Part shown: positions 1 to 9,900 of the stretch, piece after piece
Layout: every line of letters starts with the position of its first letter
Numbering within the stretch: position 1 is the first letter of the stretch
Origin: Clostridium putrefaciens
GTDB lineage: Bacteria > Bacillota > Clostridia > Clostridiales > Clostridiaceae
DNA: 64,000 nucleotides
NCBI RefSeq assembly: GCF_900461105.1
Contig: NZ_UFWZ01000001.1
Span: 992,001 to 1,056,000, forward strand
Direction: 5' to 3'
Program-made: the position numbers and the translations under genes
The notes under the pieces: model-generated
Databases searched by the model: none
Seen by the model: only the letters and a program-made list of their open reading frames with translations
What the model was told of the DNA's origin: nothing

Positions 1-206
1 TAGCTTAAAGGAGCAATAGGCATTTTTTAAAAGACATACTCATTTAAATGTTAGTAAACTCAGATTACCCCATAAAAGAGCTGGATACAATGGTTGCCAT
101 AAATGTATTACGATGGTATGCTTTATAAGTATTTAGTCTAAACCTATTAAGGGCGAGAACTTTGCCTATAATAGGGTTTTTATTATTTTATGGGGGTTAT
201 ATAAAA

Positions 207-716
207 ATGAAGGTTAATAATATAAGGTTACGTCAAGAAGTCTTTTCTAATGATGCATGGAAGATTATTGACTGGCTGGAAGATGAAGAAGTGGTTGAAT
301 ATTTAAATGAAGGACAAAACGTTTGTAAAAGTATTAAACAAGTAATACATAATACTAATATGCCAATCCTTACTCATTTATTTAATAATGATGGTAGTTT
401 TTTCATGGTAACTACAAAGAAAGATGAGCCTATTGGGTTTTTGAGACTTGTTCCAAAACCTAGTGGAGCAGAAATGGTAATAGTAATTGGTGATAGAAAA
501 AGGTGGGGTCAAGGACTTGGCCCTGAAGCTATTTTTGAAGGATTAAAACATGCTTTTTTTAATTGGAGAGTAGATGAGGTAATTGCGAAAATAAGCTACG
601 AAAATAAAAGGTCCACGAAAGCTTTCAAAAAGATAGGGTTTATAAAGGATAAAGAGCTTTCAAAGCAAATTCAGTATACTCTTTCCATGGAAGAATTTTT
701 GAAGATAGCAGCATAA
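207..716 (+). CDS. GNAT-family N-acetyltransferase
   Basis: The 169-residue product has the GNAT layout: an N-terminal strand and helix, a central beta region ending in GFLRLVP, then the acetyl-CoA loop RKRWGQGLGPEA and a C-terminal ENKRSTKAFKKIGF segment, which is the usual family ending. It should transfer an acetyl group from acetyl-CoA to an amine in the cytoplasm; the substrate cannot be told. I start at the ATG at 207 because a GGGGG run lies 12 bases upstream and family members begin near residue MKVNNIRLR; the frame stays open to 162 without a ribosome site. The gene stands alone and is followed by its own terminator. A short dyad (about 143-176) precedes it. Confidence 0.85.
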   Translation: MKVNNIRLRQEVFSNDAWKIIDWLEDEEVVEYLNEGQNVCKSIKQVIHNTNMPILTHLFNNDGSFFMVTTKKDEPIGFLRLVPKPSGAEMVIVIGDRKRWGQGLGPEAIFEGLKHAFFNWRVDEVIAKISYENKRSTKAFKKIGFIKDKELSKQIQYTLSMEEFLKIAA

Positions 717-723
717 TTAAATC

Positions 724-776
724 AAAACACCTTATAGATGCACTACTTCATTTGTGTAGACTATAGGGTGTTTTTA
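724..776 (+). terminator. Rho-independent terminator after GNAT gene
   Basis: AAACACCTTATAG pairs with CTATAGGGTGTTT around a long loop and is followed by a T run. It lies 8 bases after the GNAT stop codon. Confidence 0.8.
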
Positions 777-924
777 ATAAAAAGCTAACCTTTATATAAT
801 GTGTATTATTATAGAAACTATTAGTGTGAAAGCTGCTATTCTATGAATCTTAAGTGAGGTTCCTGCATACCTTCAATTAACATATATACCATAAATGGTG
901 AGTTGATCTATAAATGTGAATTTA

Positions 925-1785
925 TTATTTAGGTTTTAACTTTACTAGGCAATGTTTTATATCTGAAATATTATCTTCAATTAACCCATGGACATTTTCA
1001 GCTATTTTATCCCCCTCATTTACAGTTAAATCTCCATCTACAGATATTTCAATGTCAGCATAGACCTTATTTCCAAAAGATCTGGTCTTTAAGTTAACAA
1101 TATTAATAACTCCAGGAACATTAGAGGCTATATATTCAATCTGTCTTATAATATTATCTTCAGCAGAATGGTCTACTAGCTCATTTATGGATTTTAAGTA
1201 ATATTCTATACCAATTTTTATAATTAAAAAACTTACGAGAAGTCCTGCTATAGGATCTAAAACTTTTAGTCCCATTCTTGCACCTAATATACCTAGGAAT
1301 GTACCTATAGAGGATAATGCATCAGAACGATGGTGCCAAGCATCTGTTTCCATGGTAACGCTTTTTATCTTTTTTGCTATTTTTATTGTGTACCAATACA
1401 TAAATTCTTTTACAAAGATAGAAACTGCAGCAGCAATTAAAGCTATTCTACCAGGATAATTTAGGTTTCCTGATACCAAGTCCATTAAGGCCCTATAACC
1501 TATAGATGCTCCAGTGAATATTAATATAAAGCTCATAATTTTTGAAAAGATAGGCTCAAACTTTTCATGACCATATGGATGGGTTGTATCCGCTGCCTTG
1601 CTTGATACTTTAAGACCGATTATAACCATAACTGTTGTTAATATATCAGCAAGGCTATGAACAGCATCGGCTAGCATTGCGCTACTTTTACCTAAAAAAG
1701 CTGCTAGCATTTTAAATATACAAAGAACTATATTTACTGAAATAGTGATTAAGGAAGCTCTTGTTCCAAGTTTAGCATTTTCCAA
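925..1785 (-). CDS. Cation diffusion facilitator (CDF) family metal efflux transporter
   Basis: The 286-residue protein has the family length and about six membrane segments followed by a cytoplasmic domain of ~80 residues. Two metal-site motifs are clear: MLADAVHSLAD in the second segment and TDAWHHRSDALSS in the fifth, each carrying the Asp/His ligands of zinc, iron or manganese antiporters. It should export divalent metal in exchange for protons. The start is supported by AGGAGTG eight bases upstream. It is transcribed away from the ABC operon that follows. The metal is not predictable; FieF-like and MntE-like proteins share these motifs. Confidence 0.92.
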   Translation of the reverse strand: MENAKLGTRASLITISVNIVLCIFKMLAAFLGKSSAMLADAVHSLADILTTVMVIIGLKVSSKAADTTHPYGHEKFEPIFSKIMSFILIFTGASIGYRALMDLVSGNLNYPGRIALIAAAVSIFVKEFMYWYTIKIAKKIKSVTMETDAWHHRSDALSSIGTFLGILGARMGLKVLDPIAGLLVSFLIIKIGIEYYLKSINELVDHSAEDNIIRQIEYIASNVPGVINIVNLKTRSFGNKVYADIEISVDGDLTVNEGDKIAENVHGLIEDNISDIKHCLVKLKPK

Positions 1786-1977
1786 TTAATTCACTCCTAA
1801 TTGATAATCTTATATACTCACATTATATGATGTAACCCTTAAAATGAGACATATGATATGTAATAATGGGTACAAATAATTATCAAATGATAATGAAGCC
1901 ACTATAGGGAATTTCTATAATTATAAATAATATATTAGGGTAACTATTAGTGGATGTTATATTAAAAAATAGTATAA

Positions 1978-2014
1978 AAGTTATAGGTGGAGGTTTCTAC
2001 CTATAACTTTTTTT
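1978..2014 (+). terminator. Terminator/attenuator hairpin upstream of the ABC uptake operon
   Basis: AGTTATAGGT (1979-1988) pairs perfectly with ACCTATAACT (1999-2008) and eight T follow, so it is a strong intrinsic terminator on the plus strand. No plus-strand gene ends here: the CDF gene on the left runs leftward. It must therefore end a short leader RNA or act as an attenuator for the operon starting at 2161. A further dyad, CCACTA near 1899 and TAGTGG near 1950, lies before it. No known riboswitch consensus was recognised in 1786-2160. Confidence 0.6.
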
Positions 2015-2160
2015 GTTTAAATATATATTCTAATTTAAAATATAATAAAATAAATATTTCAAAAGGATTAATCACACTTTATATTAGAGTTAGATAATAT
2101 AGTATAAAGGCGCCTATGTTAAATTTAGGTTTAGCTATTGCCTTTTATGGAGGTGAGTTT

Positions 2161-2910
2161 ATGGAGATAATGGTAGATGTTAAAAATATTAATAAGGACT
2201 TTTATACTTTAGAAGGTGAATTAAATGTACTTAAAGATATAAACTTTTCTGTAGAAAAAGGTGAAATCTTGGCTATATTAGGGCCTTCAGGTTGTGGTAA
2301 ATCAACGCTTCTTAATATATTAAGCGGACTTTTAAAACCAGACTTTGGAGAAGTTTATATTAAGGGTAAAATAGGGTATATGTTTCAAAGGGATCATCTT
2401 TTAGAGTGGAGAAGCATAATGGATAATATAACTATTGGGCTTGAGATACAAAAAAAGTTAGATAATAACCATAAAAAAAGGATAGAGGGTCTTTTAAAGG
2501 ATTATGGGCTTTGGGAGTTTAGAAATAGGTACCCAAAAGAACTGTCTGGAGGAATGAGGCAAAGAGTAGCTTTAATTAGGACTCTTGCGGTGGATCCAGA
2601 TATTTTGCTTTTAGATGAAGCATTTTCCTCCCTTGACTATCAAACTAGGCTTTTAGTTAGTGATGACATATATAAAATTATAAAAAATGAGAAGAAGACT
2701 ACAATATTAGTTACACATGATATATCTGAAGCAATATCCATGGCAGATTTTGTAGGGGTACTGTCTAGAAGGCCTTCAACCATAAAGTCTATACATGATA
2801 TTAATCTTACAGTTGAAGGGGATAAAACGCCTTTATCTGCAAGGAAGGCACCAGAGTTTAAAGATTATTTTGATGTTTTATGGAAGGAGCTAGATATTTA
2901 TGAAAAGTAA
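2161..2910 (+). CDS. NitT/TauT-type ABC transporter ATPase
   Basis: This is the ATP-hydrolysing subunit of an importer. It shows Walker A GPSGCGKST, a Q-loop region MFQRDHLL, signature LSGGMRQR, Walker B ILLLDEAFSSLD and H-loop LVTHDISEA in order. The pattern is that of SsuB/TauB/ThiZ-like proteins. I start at ATG 2161 because GGAGGTGA lies seven bases upstream; the open frame extends to 2116 without such a site. It overlaps the permease gene by 11 bases, which implies translational coupling. The substrate is not shown by the sequence; sulfonates, thiamine precursors and guanidine are handled by this class. Confidence 0.92.
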   Translation: MEIMVDVKNINKDFYTLEGELNVLKDINFSVEKGEILAILGPSGCGKSTLLNILSGLLKPDFGEVYIKGKIGYMFQRDHLLEWRSIMDNITIGLEIQKKLDNNHKKRIEGLLKDYGLWEFRNRYPKELSGGMRQRVALIRTLAVDPDILLLDEAFSSLDYQTRLLVSDDIYKIIKNEKKTTILVTHDISEAISMADFVGVLSRRPSTIKSIHDINLTVEGDKTPLSARKAPEFKDYFDVLWKELDIYEK

Positions 2911-3703
2911 ATCTTTGAGCCCTTATGAGAAGTTTTTGAAGGATAAAAAAAGGCAAAAAAGAATGATTTTATTCTGGCAAGTTTTTATTCTTATAATATG
3001 TTTATTACTTTGGGAGGTCCTGGCAAATGTTAATGTAATAGATACCTTTTTATTTAGTAAACCAAGTGATATATATATACTCTTTCTAAAATACGTAAAA
3101 ACTGGTGAGTTATTTAAACATATAGGAATCTCAGTACTAGAAACTGTATTAGGATTTACTATAGGTACCATACTCGGAATTTTAATAGCTATAATGCTTT
3201 GGTGGTCTAAAACTGCATCTAAAATTTTAGACCCATTTTTAGTTGTTTTAAATGCATTACCTAAAACAGCACTGGCACCTATTCTTATAGTATGGGTTGG
3301 GGCTGGTATAAAAGGTATAGTAGTAATTGCAATAACAATTTCATTAGTTACAACTATTTTATCTGCATATAATCATTTCATAAACGCAGATGAGGAAAAA
3401 ATTAAAATGCTAAAAAGTTTTGGAGCTACAAAGGGGCAAATACTAAGAAAGCTTATATTACCTTCAAACATTGGAAATATAATAAATATAGTAAAGATAA
3501 ATATAGGAATGTCCTGGGTTGGGGTTATAGTTGGAGAGTTTTTAGTATCTAGGTACGGTATAGGATATTTGATTGTATATGGTGGACAGGTATTTAAATT
3601 AGATTTAGTTATGATGGGTGTTGTAGTTTTAGCAATTTGTGCTTTGATTATGTATCAAGTCGTAAATGTAATAGAAAAGTTATATAAACAAAAAAGAAAT
3701 TAG
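2900..3703 (+). CDS. NitT/TauT-type ABC transporter permease
   Basis: The 267-residue inner-membrane subunit has about six hydrophobic segments and the BPD_transp_1 (EAA) loop, here around SFGATKGQILRKLILPSN, which docks on the ATPase. The segment LNALPKTALAPILIVWVG is typical of SsuC/ThiX permeases. It starts inside the end of the ATPase gene and is followed after 65 bases by the binding-protein gene, so the three form one uptake operon. Confidence 0.92.
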   Translation: MKSKSLSPYEKFLKDKKRQKRMILFWQVFILIICLLLWEVLANVNVIDTFLFSKPSDIYILFLKYVKTGELFKHIGISVLETVLGFTIGTILGILIAIMLWWSKTASKILDPFLVVLNALPKTALAPILIVWVGAGIKGIVVIAITISLVTTILSAYNHFINADEEKIKMLKSFGATKGQILRKLILPSNIGNIINIVKINIGMSWVGVIVGEFLVSRYGIGYLIVYGGQVFKLDLVMMGVVVLAICALIMYQVVNVIEKLYKQKRN

Positions 3704-3768
3704 CTAAGTATTACAAATAAAATATTAAAGCTCTATATTTTATAATTATAAAAAATGGTGGTGACATT

Positions 3769-4794
3769 ATGAAAATTATTAAAAAGATAACATTGATATT
3801 GCTATTTACATTAGCAATATCAGTAACATTTACATCTTGTGCTAAAAAAGATGAGATAACTAAAATAAAGGTGGCGGAAGTTACTCATTCTGTGTTTTAT
3901 GCACCGCAGTATGTAGCTATTAGCGAAGGCTTTTTTGAACAGGAAGGGTTAAAGGTAGAACTTATGTCAGCTCAAGGTGCAGATAAAACTATGGCTGCTC
4001 TAGTTTCAGGAGAAGCACAAATAGGACTTATGGGACCAGAAGCTTCTATATATATATATAATAAAAAGAGTAAAGATTATGCTATAAACTTTGCGCAAGT
4101 TACTAAAAGAGATGGAAGTTTTTTAGTTGGAAGAGAAGACAAAAAGGACTTTAAGCTTGAAGATTTAAAAGAAAAAGAAGTAATTGGGGGAAGAAAAGGC
4201 GGAATGCCTGAAATGACATTAGAGTATGTTATAAAAGAGAAGGGGCTTAAGGTAGGGGGAAATACTAAAGAAGGAGAAGTAAATGTAAGAACTGATGTAC
4301 AATTTAATGTAATGAGTGGAGTGTTTATAGCTGGTGAAGGGGATTATGTAACATTATTTGAACCAGCAGCCACGGCTGTAGAAAAGGAAAATAAGGGATA
4401 TATATTAGCTTCTATAGGAGAACTATCCGGAGAAATCCCTTATACTGCATACTGTGCTACTAATAATTACATGGAAAAGAATCCGGAAGTAATACAAAAA
4501 TTCACAAATGCTATATATAAAGGGCAACTATATGTTAAAAATCATAGTGAAGAGGAGATAGCAAAATCTATAACACCATTTTTTACTGATATTAACATGG
4601 ATGATCTAATAAAGGTAGTTAAAAGATATAAGTCTGTAGATGCTTGGTGTGAAGATCCTATACTAAAAGAGGAAAGCTTAAATAAATTAATGGATGTAAT
4701 GGACACAGCAGGAGAACTTGATAAGAGGGCACCCTATGAGAATGTTGTTAATACAAAATATGCAAAAGAATCTATAAAAAATATTAAAAAATAA
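3769..4794 (+). CDS. Substrate-binding lipoprotein of the NitT/TauT-type ABC importer (NMT1/THI5-like fold)
   Basis: A lipoprotein signal peptide ends in FTSC with the lipidated cysteine at residue 24. The mature part begins with VTHSVFYAPQYVAISEGFF, the hallmark of NMT1/THI5-like and SsuA-like binding proteins, and continues with GADKTMAALVSGEAQIG. It should sit on the outer face of the membrane and feed the permease. A GGTGG site precedes the ATG. The pyrimidine-binding CCCFC box of THI5 enzymes is absent, so this is a binding protein, not an HMP synthase. The substrate remains open. Confidence 0.9.
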   Translation: MKIIKKITLILLFTLAISVTFTSCAKKDEITKIKVAEVTHSVFYAPQYVAISEGFFEQEGLKVELMSAQGADKTMAALVSGEAQIGLMGPEASIYIYNKKSKDYAINFAQVTKRDGSFLVGREDKKDFKLEDLKEKEVIGGRKGGMPEMTLEYVIKEKGLKVGGNTKEGEVNVRTDVQFNVMSGVFIAGEGDYVTLFEPAATAVEKENKGYILASIGELSGEIPYTAYCATNNYMEKNPEVIQKFTNAIYKGQLYVKNHSEEEIAKSITPFFTDINMDDLIKVVKRYKSVDAWCEDPILKEESLNKLMDVMDTAGELDKRAPYENVVNTKYAKESIKNIKK

Positions 4795-4806
4795 ATAACA
4801 CATTTT

Positions 4807-4845
4807 AAAGAGATAGAAGATTTATATTTCTATCTCTTTTTTTTG
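4807..4845 (+). terminator. Terminator of the ABC uptake operon
   Basis: AAAGAGATAGAA pairs with TTCTATCTCTTT around an eight-base loop, followed by eight T. Confidence 0.9.
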
Positions 4846-4917
4846 TAATTATAAATGTCTTTTGTTATAAATGAAGGAAGAATTATAGTATTTCTTAGGA
4901 AATAAAGGTTGCAGATT

Positions 4918-5072
4918 AAGTTTTATCAGATGTCTACCATACGTAACACTACTCTCATCTTCAATGTAGGGTATGAAGGCTGTTATGGCCCTTTATAAGT
5001 TCTTCTAAGACTTAGATACAGGGATGTGTTCTTTATAAGCAAACTCCACCTAAGTCTAAGAATCATTTGATA
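4918..5072 (+). mobile_element. Solo IS200/IS605-type right end, omega-RNA-like structured repeat (copy A)
   Basis: About 155 bases match a second copy at 51821-51978 along their whole length, with shared blocks such as CTACCAT, GTAACAC, TCTTCAA, GGTATGA, CTTCTAAGACT, TTTATAAGCAAAC and GTCTAAGAATCA. A strong stem, AGACTTAG (5008-5015) with CTAAGTCT (5050-5057), is kept in copy B with a C-G pair in place of a T-A pair. The closing GAGTCTTAGAA-like string resembles the 3' ends of clostridial tnpB elements, where the guide omega RNA is made. No tnpB or tnpA lies nearby, so this looks like a remnant or a mini-element. Confidence 0.5.
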
Positions 5073-5185
5073 ATTGTAAAAAAACATTAAAATAAAAGAT
5101 AAATATTAGATATTGCTTAAAGATATTATTGTATATATACTTAAGATTGTTAGAAATAAAATTTACTAAGAAATGAGTGGTATAG

Positions 5186-6550
5186 TTGAAAAGAATAGAT
5201 CTTGTAGAAGGGAATATAGGCACAAGCCTCATAAGACTTGCATTACCAATAATGGGTACTTCTTTTATACAGATGGCTTATAATATGACGGATATGATAT
5301 GGTTAGGTCGTGTTGGAAGTAATGCTGTAGCTGCTATTGGAACTGCTGGATTTTTCACCTGGCTTTCTATGGCATTTATATTAATATCTAAGATTGGGGC
5401 AGAAGTTAGAGTAGCTCAAGCTATTGGAAAAAAGGATGAGGAAGTCGCGAAAAAGTATATAGTTACAAGCCTACAAATAAATATAATTTTCGCTATAATG
5501 TATACATTTATACTTGTGATTTTTAAAAGTAATCTTATTAGCTTTTTCAACCTTGGTGATAGTGATGTAATATCTATGGCTGAAAGTTATCTTTCAATAG
5601 TGGGAATGGGGATTATATTTAACTTTTTGAACCCTGTATTTACAGCTATATTTAATGGTACAGGTAACAGTAAGATACCGTTTTTAATAAACACTGTTGG
5701 TCTTATATTTAATATAATTTTTGATCCGTTATTGATATTTGGAGTAGGTCCGTTCCCAGTTATGGGAGTAAAGGGAGCTGCTATAGCAACGGTTTTGGCT
5801 CAGGCTTTAGTTACTACTTGTTTTTTAGTTATTATGTATAAAAGTGAAGAACATGCATTTAAAATAAACATATTTTCTAAAATAGATTTTCATTATGTAA
5901 AAGATATAGCAAGACTTGGGATGCCTGTGGCTTTCCAAAATGGATTATTTACATTGTTTTCTATGCTAATAGCAAGAATAATTGCTGTATGGGGACCTGT
6001 ACCTATTGCAGTTCAAAAGGTTGGATCTCAAATAGAGGCTGTATCTTGGATGACTGCAGGAGGACTTTCTACAGCTCTTGGAGCCTTTGTTGGTCAAAAT
6101 TATGGGGCAAAAAGATATGACAGAATTCGTAAAGGTTATTTTTATACACTTTTAATGGCATCTGTAGTTGGAATACTGGCCACAGCCCTTTTAGTATTTG
6201 GAGGAAAGTATATATTTGGATTCTTTATACCTGAAAAGGAAGCTATAGAATATGGAATAGTTTATTTAAGAATTCTTGGGTATTCTCAGCTCTTTATGTG
6301 TCTTGAAATAACTACTACAGGAGCATTTAATGGACTTGGAAGAACATTATTTCCATCTATTATAAGTATAGTATTCACAGGACTTAGGGTACCATCAGCT
6401 AAAATATTATCTTCAGAAAACTTGCTTGGATTAAATGGAATATGGTGGAGTATAAGCATGAGTAGTGTATTTAAAGGTATACTTTTAACTTTAGTATTTA
6501 TGATACTACTCCATAAAAACAAACTTTTTAAAAATCAACATGAGATTTAA
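5186..6550 (+). CDS. MATE family efflux transporter
   Basis: The 454-residue protein has the expected length and twelve hydrophobic segments of a MATE (multidrug and toxin extrusion) antiporter. The N-terminus LVEGNIGTSLIRLALPIMGTSFIQMAYNMTDMIWLGRVG is the usual opening, and an internal repeat starts near DIARLGMPVAFQNGLFTLF. It should export organic cations or drugs driven by sodium or protons. The start is a TTG with only a weak GAGTGG site; no ATG fits better. A terminator follows directly. Confidence 0.92.
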   Translation: MKRIDLVEGNIGTSLIRLALPIMGTSFIQMAYNMTDMIWLGRVGSNAVAAIGTAGFFTWLSMAFILISKIGAEVRVAQAIGKKDEEVAKKYIVTSLQINIIFAIMYTFILVIFKSNLISFFNLGDSDVISMAESYLSIVGMGIIFNFLNPVFTAIFNGTGNSKIPFLINTVGLIFNIIFDPLLIFGVGPFPVMGVKGAAIATVLAQALVTTCFLVIMYKSEEHAFKINIFSKIDFHYVKDIARLGMPVAFQNGLFTLFSMLIARIIAVWGPVPIAVQKVGSQIEAVSWMTAGGLSTALGAFVGQNYGAKRYDRIRKGYFYTLLMASVVGILATALLVFGGKYIFGFFIPEKEAIEYGIVYLRILGYSQLFMCLEITTTGAFNGLGRTLFPSIISIVFTGLRVPSAKILSSENLLGLNGIWWSISMSSVFKGILLTLVFMILLHKNKLFKNQHEI

Positions 6551-6553
6551 AGG

Positions 6554-6579
6554 AAGGTCACTATATAGTGACCTTTTTT
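6554..6579 (+). terminator. Terminator after MATE gene
   Basis: AAGGTCACTA pairs with TAGTGACCTT and is followed by a T run. The stem starts three bases after the stop codon. Confidence 0.88.
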
Positions 6580-6718
6580 ATGTCAATGAGAATTAATTTA
6601 GAATTGCTTGACAATTTAAATCCATAAATATATACTTAAGGTTGGAAATAATGGAATAAAAGATGTTGATAAACCATATATTCAATTATGAAGAGTATAT
6701 GTATTTCTATGAAACTTA

Positions 6719-6732
6719 GTAAAGCGCTTTCA
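6719..6732 (+). promoter_or_regulatory. cre-like operator upstream of the surface hydrolase
   Basis: GTAAAGCGCTTTCA matches 12 of 14 positions of the cre consensus TGWAANCGNTNWCA, with mismatches at the first two. It lies about 210 bases before the start at 6932, in the 380-base gap after the MATE gene; nothing else clear is in that gap. CcpA-type catabolite control is the inference. Confidence 0.5.
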
Positions 6733-6931
6733 CACGTATTACATAATTATTAAAAGTATCTAGCTTAATAAGGTATCTAAAAGTTAAGTAAATAACATTG
6801 GAACTTGTGTTACATAATGGACAACCACCCAGAGAGAAATAACTTTATAAAAATATATGGCACAAGATTCATGTAACATTTATAAACTTTTAAATATATC
6901 TAAATATAAAGTATTAGGAGGATGGATTTTA

Positions 6932-9900
6932 ATGAAAAAAGGATCAAGAAAGTCGGTTTTGTGGCTAATGATTTTGGCTATGCTATTGGTAAACGTTTTC
7001 GCACCGATAATACCTGTATTAGCGGAGGAGGCACAAGGTGCAATACTTATCTATGAAGGATTTGATGGACTAGCTAAAAACCCTAAAGAGATTCCAGAAG
7101 GATGGACCTTGAAAACAACAGATTTTTATAAAAGTAAGACTGGTAAAAGTAGAAATGGGCCTTCTTTTAAAATAGCTAAAACATCTTTAGGTGCACTAAT
7201 AACACCTACTCTTAAGAGTAAAATGGATATGAAGGTTTCCTTTTGGGTAGCTTCAAATTTAACCAAAGATTCCACTCAAAATGATTCAAAACTTAAAATT
7301 GAAGGATTAAAAGCAGGAAACTGGGAAGTTGTAAAAATAGTAGAGGGAATAAAGGTAGATGGTGAATTTATAGAATTTGATCTATCTAAAGAGTTTAATC
7401 AATTAAAATTTTCTTATGAAAAAGATGGTGGTAATATTGCAATAGATGATATAAAGGTAGTAACTAGAGGTAAGATAGAGGTAATAGAATTAGAAGATAT
7501 ACTTATACAAAAAGAAATGGATATGGAAGTTCAAGATGAAGTTATTTTAGGACTTGAGTTTAAGCCGAAAAATACGACTCAAACTAACATATCATGGGAG
7601 TCGTCTGACAATGGCGTTGCTACCGTAAGTAAAGGAAAGATAAAGGCGTTAAAACAAGGGGAATCTATTATAACAGTATCATCTTTAGATAATCCTAAGA
7701 TAAAGTCAAAAACAAAGGTAATAGTTAAAGCACGCACTGATAGAAGTGGACCTGAAGTTTTAAATAAGATACCAACAGGAAGTACAAAAGAAAATAAGAG
7801 ACCAGAAATAAGTGCAAAATTTAAAGATGAATCAGGAATTAATAAGGATACTGTAAAGATTGCTTTAAATGATGAAGATATAACAAATAGGTGTGAGATA
7901 ACTGAAGATGGATTTAAGTTTACACCAAAAGAAAATTTAAAAGATGGAACTCACGGTGTTAAAGTTGTATTAGCTGATATATTAGGAAATAATACTGAAA
8001 TCAGTTGGACATTTAATGTTGGGATAGAATCTAAAGATTTATATTTTGGACAATTACACTCACATACTAATCTTTCAGATGGTATAGGGACTATCGATGA
8101 AGCTTATGAGTATGGAAAGAACAAAGCAAATGTAGACTTTTTAGCGGTAACAGATCACTCAAATTGGTTTGATAATGATATAGATGCTAATATAAATGAT
8201 GGATCAATGAGTGAAAAGTGGAAACAAGGCAGATCAGCTGCAGCAAAATATAAAGACGAAGGGAAATTTGTATCCCTATATGGATATGAGATGACTTGGT
8301 CTAAGTCAACTGGTGGATGGGGTCATATAAATACATTCAATAGTAAAGGGTTTGAAACAAGAACTAATAGTAAAATGGACTTAAAGTCATATTACGATAC
8401 CATTTCAAAGTCTGAAGAAACTATAAGTCAATTAAATCATCCAGGGAAAACATTTGGAGACTTTGGAGACTTCGGATTTTATTCAAGTGGTGCAGATAAA
8501 GTAGTGACTATGATAGAAGTTGGAAATGGTGAAGGGCCTATAAGAGGGAGTGGATATTTCCCAAGTTTTGAATACTATACAAGGGCCTTAGATAAAGGCT
8601 GGCACGTAGCACCAACTAACAATCAAGATAACCATAAGGGTAGATGGGGAAATGCTAACAGTGCTAGAACTGTTATTGAGGCACCAGCCCTTACAGAGGA
8701 CGCTATATATCAATCATTAAGAGAAAGAAAGATATATGCTACAGAAGACCAAAACTTAAAAATAAATATGACAGTTAATGATGAGCCAATGGGAACTATA
8801 TTTAAAGAAGCAGAAAAGCTTAATTTTAAAATTAATGTAGTAGACGAGGATAAAGAAGATAAGATATCTAAAATATCAATTATAGCTAATGGTGGAGCCG
8901 TAGTTGAATCAAAGAAATTTGACTCTTCAACAGTTGATTGGAATGTAGAACTTAAACCAGAATACTCCTATTATTATATAAGAGTAGATCAGGAAGATAA
9001 AGATATTGCTGTTACTGCACCGGTTTGGGTGGGTGAGACAGTATCAGTTGGGCTTACATCAATATTAGCTAATTCAAAACTTAGTGTACTAGGTGAAGAA
9101 GTAGAATTAACTGCAAAGCTGTTTAACAACTCTGAAAAGGATATAGAAGAAGTTAAAATTGAATACTTTGCAGAGCAAGATAATAATAAACAAAAGATAC
9201 ATGAGGATACATTAAATTTAAAAGCATCAACTAATGAAGATGTTAAGATTAAATGGAGTCCAAAATCTACTGGAGAATTTACCATAAGTGCCAAAGCAAC
9301 TATAAAGATTGATAATGTAAATAAAAACTTTGTTGTAAGTACTAAGCATATGGTTAAGAAGTCAGAAGATGTCATAAGGGTAGTTGTGGATGGTTCTAAA
9401 GAAAATGAGTATATCAATGGAAAGTATAAAAATCAAATAAAGAACTTTAAAGAGTTGATTGAAAGTAATGAGGGAATATGTGTTATTAATAAAAACGAGA
9501 TAACTGAAGACGTGTTAAAGGATTCAAAATTATTAGTAATAACAAACCCACAAAGTGTTGAAGCTAAAGATAAGACCACAGGACAAATAACATTAAGTCC
9601 AAAAAAATATTCAGAGAAGGAAATTCAAGTTATTGCAAACTTTGTTGAAAATGGTGGAAATATAATAATTGCAAGTAAGGCTGATTATGGAGATGGACAA
9701 GGTGAATATAGCAATGACAAACAATTAAATCCTATACTTCAGGCTATTAATTCTAATTTAAGAATTAATGATGACCAAGTTATAGATAATGATAAATATA
9801 GTAATCAAACGTTTAGACTTTCCTTTGATAAGTTTGCAGATAGTAAATACGGAATAACATCTGGACTAGGAAAAGGTCAAACTTATAGTTTTTATAGTGG

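Noticed and set aside
62-135. Frame reading KELDTMVAINVLRW, similar to the start of phage ABA-sandwich proteins (ELDxLVAxxVMGW)
   Set aside because: Only ~20 codons, no start codon or ribosome site, and at the window edge; chance similarity cannot be excluded.
1890-1960. Guanidine-I, TPP or cobalamin riboswitch before the ABC operon
   Set aside because: Core motifs of these classes are absent; only the dyad and terminator can be supported.
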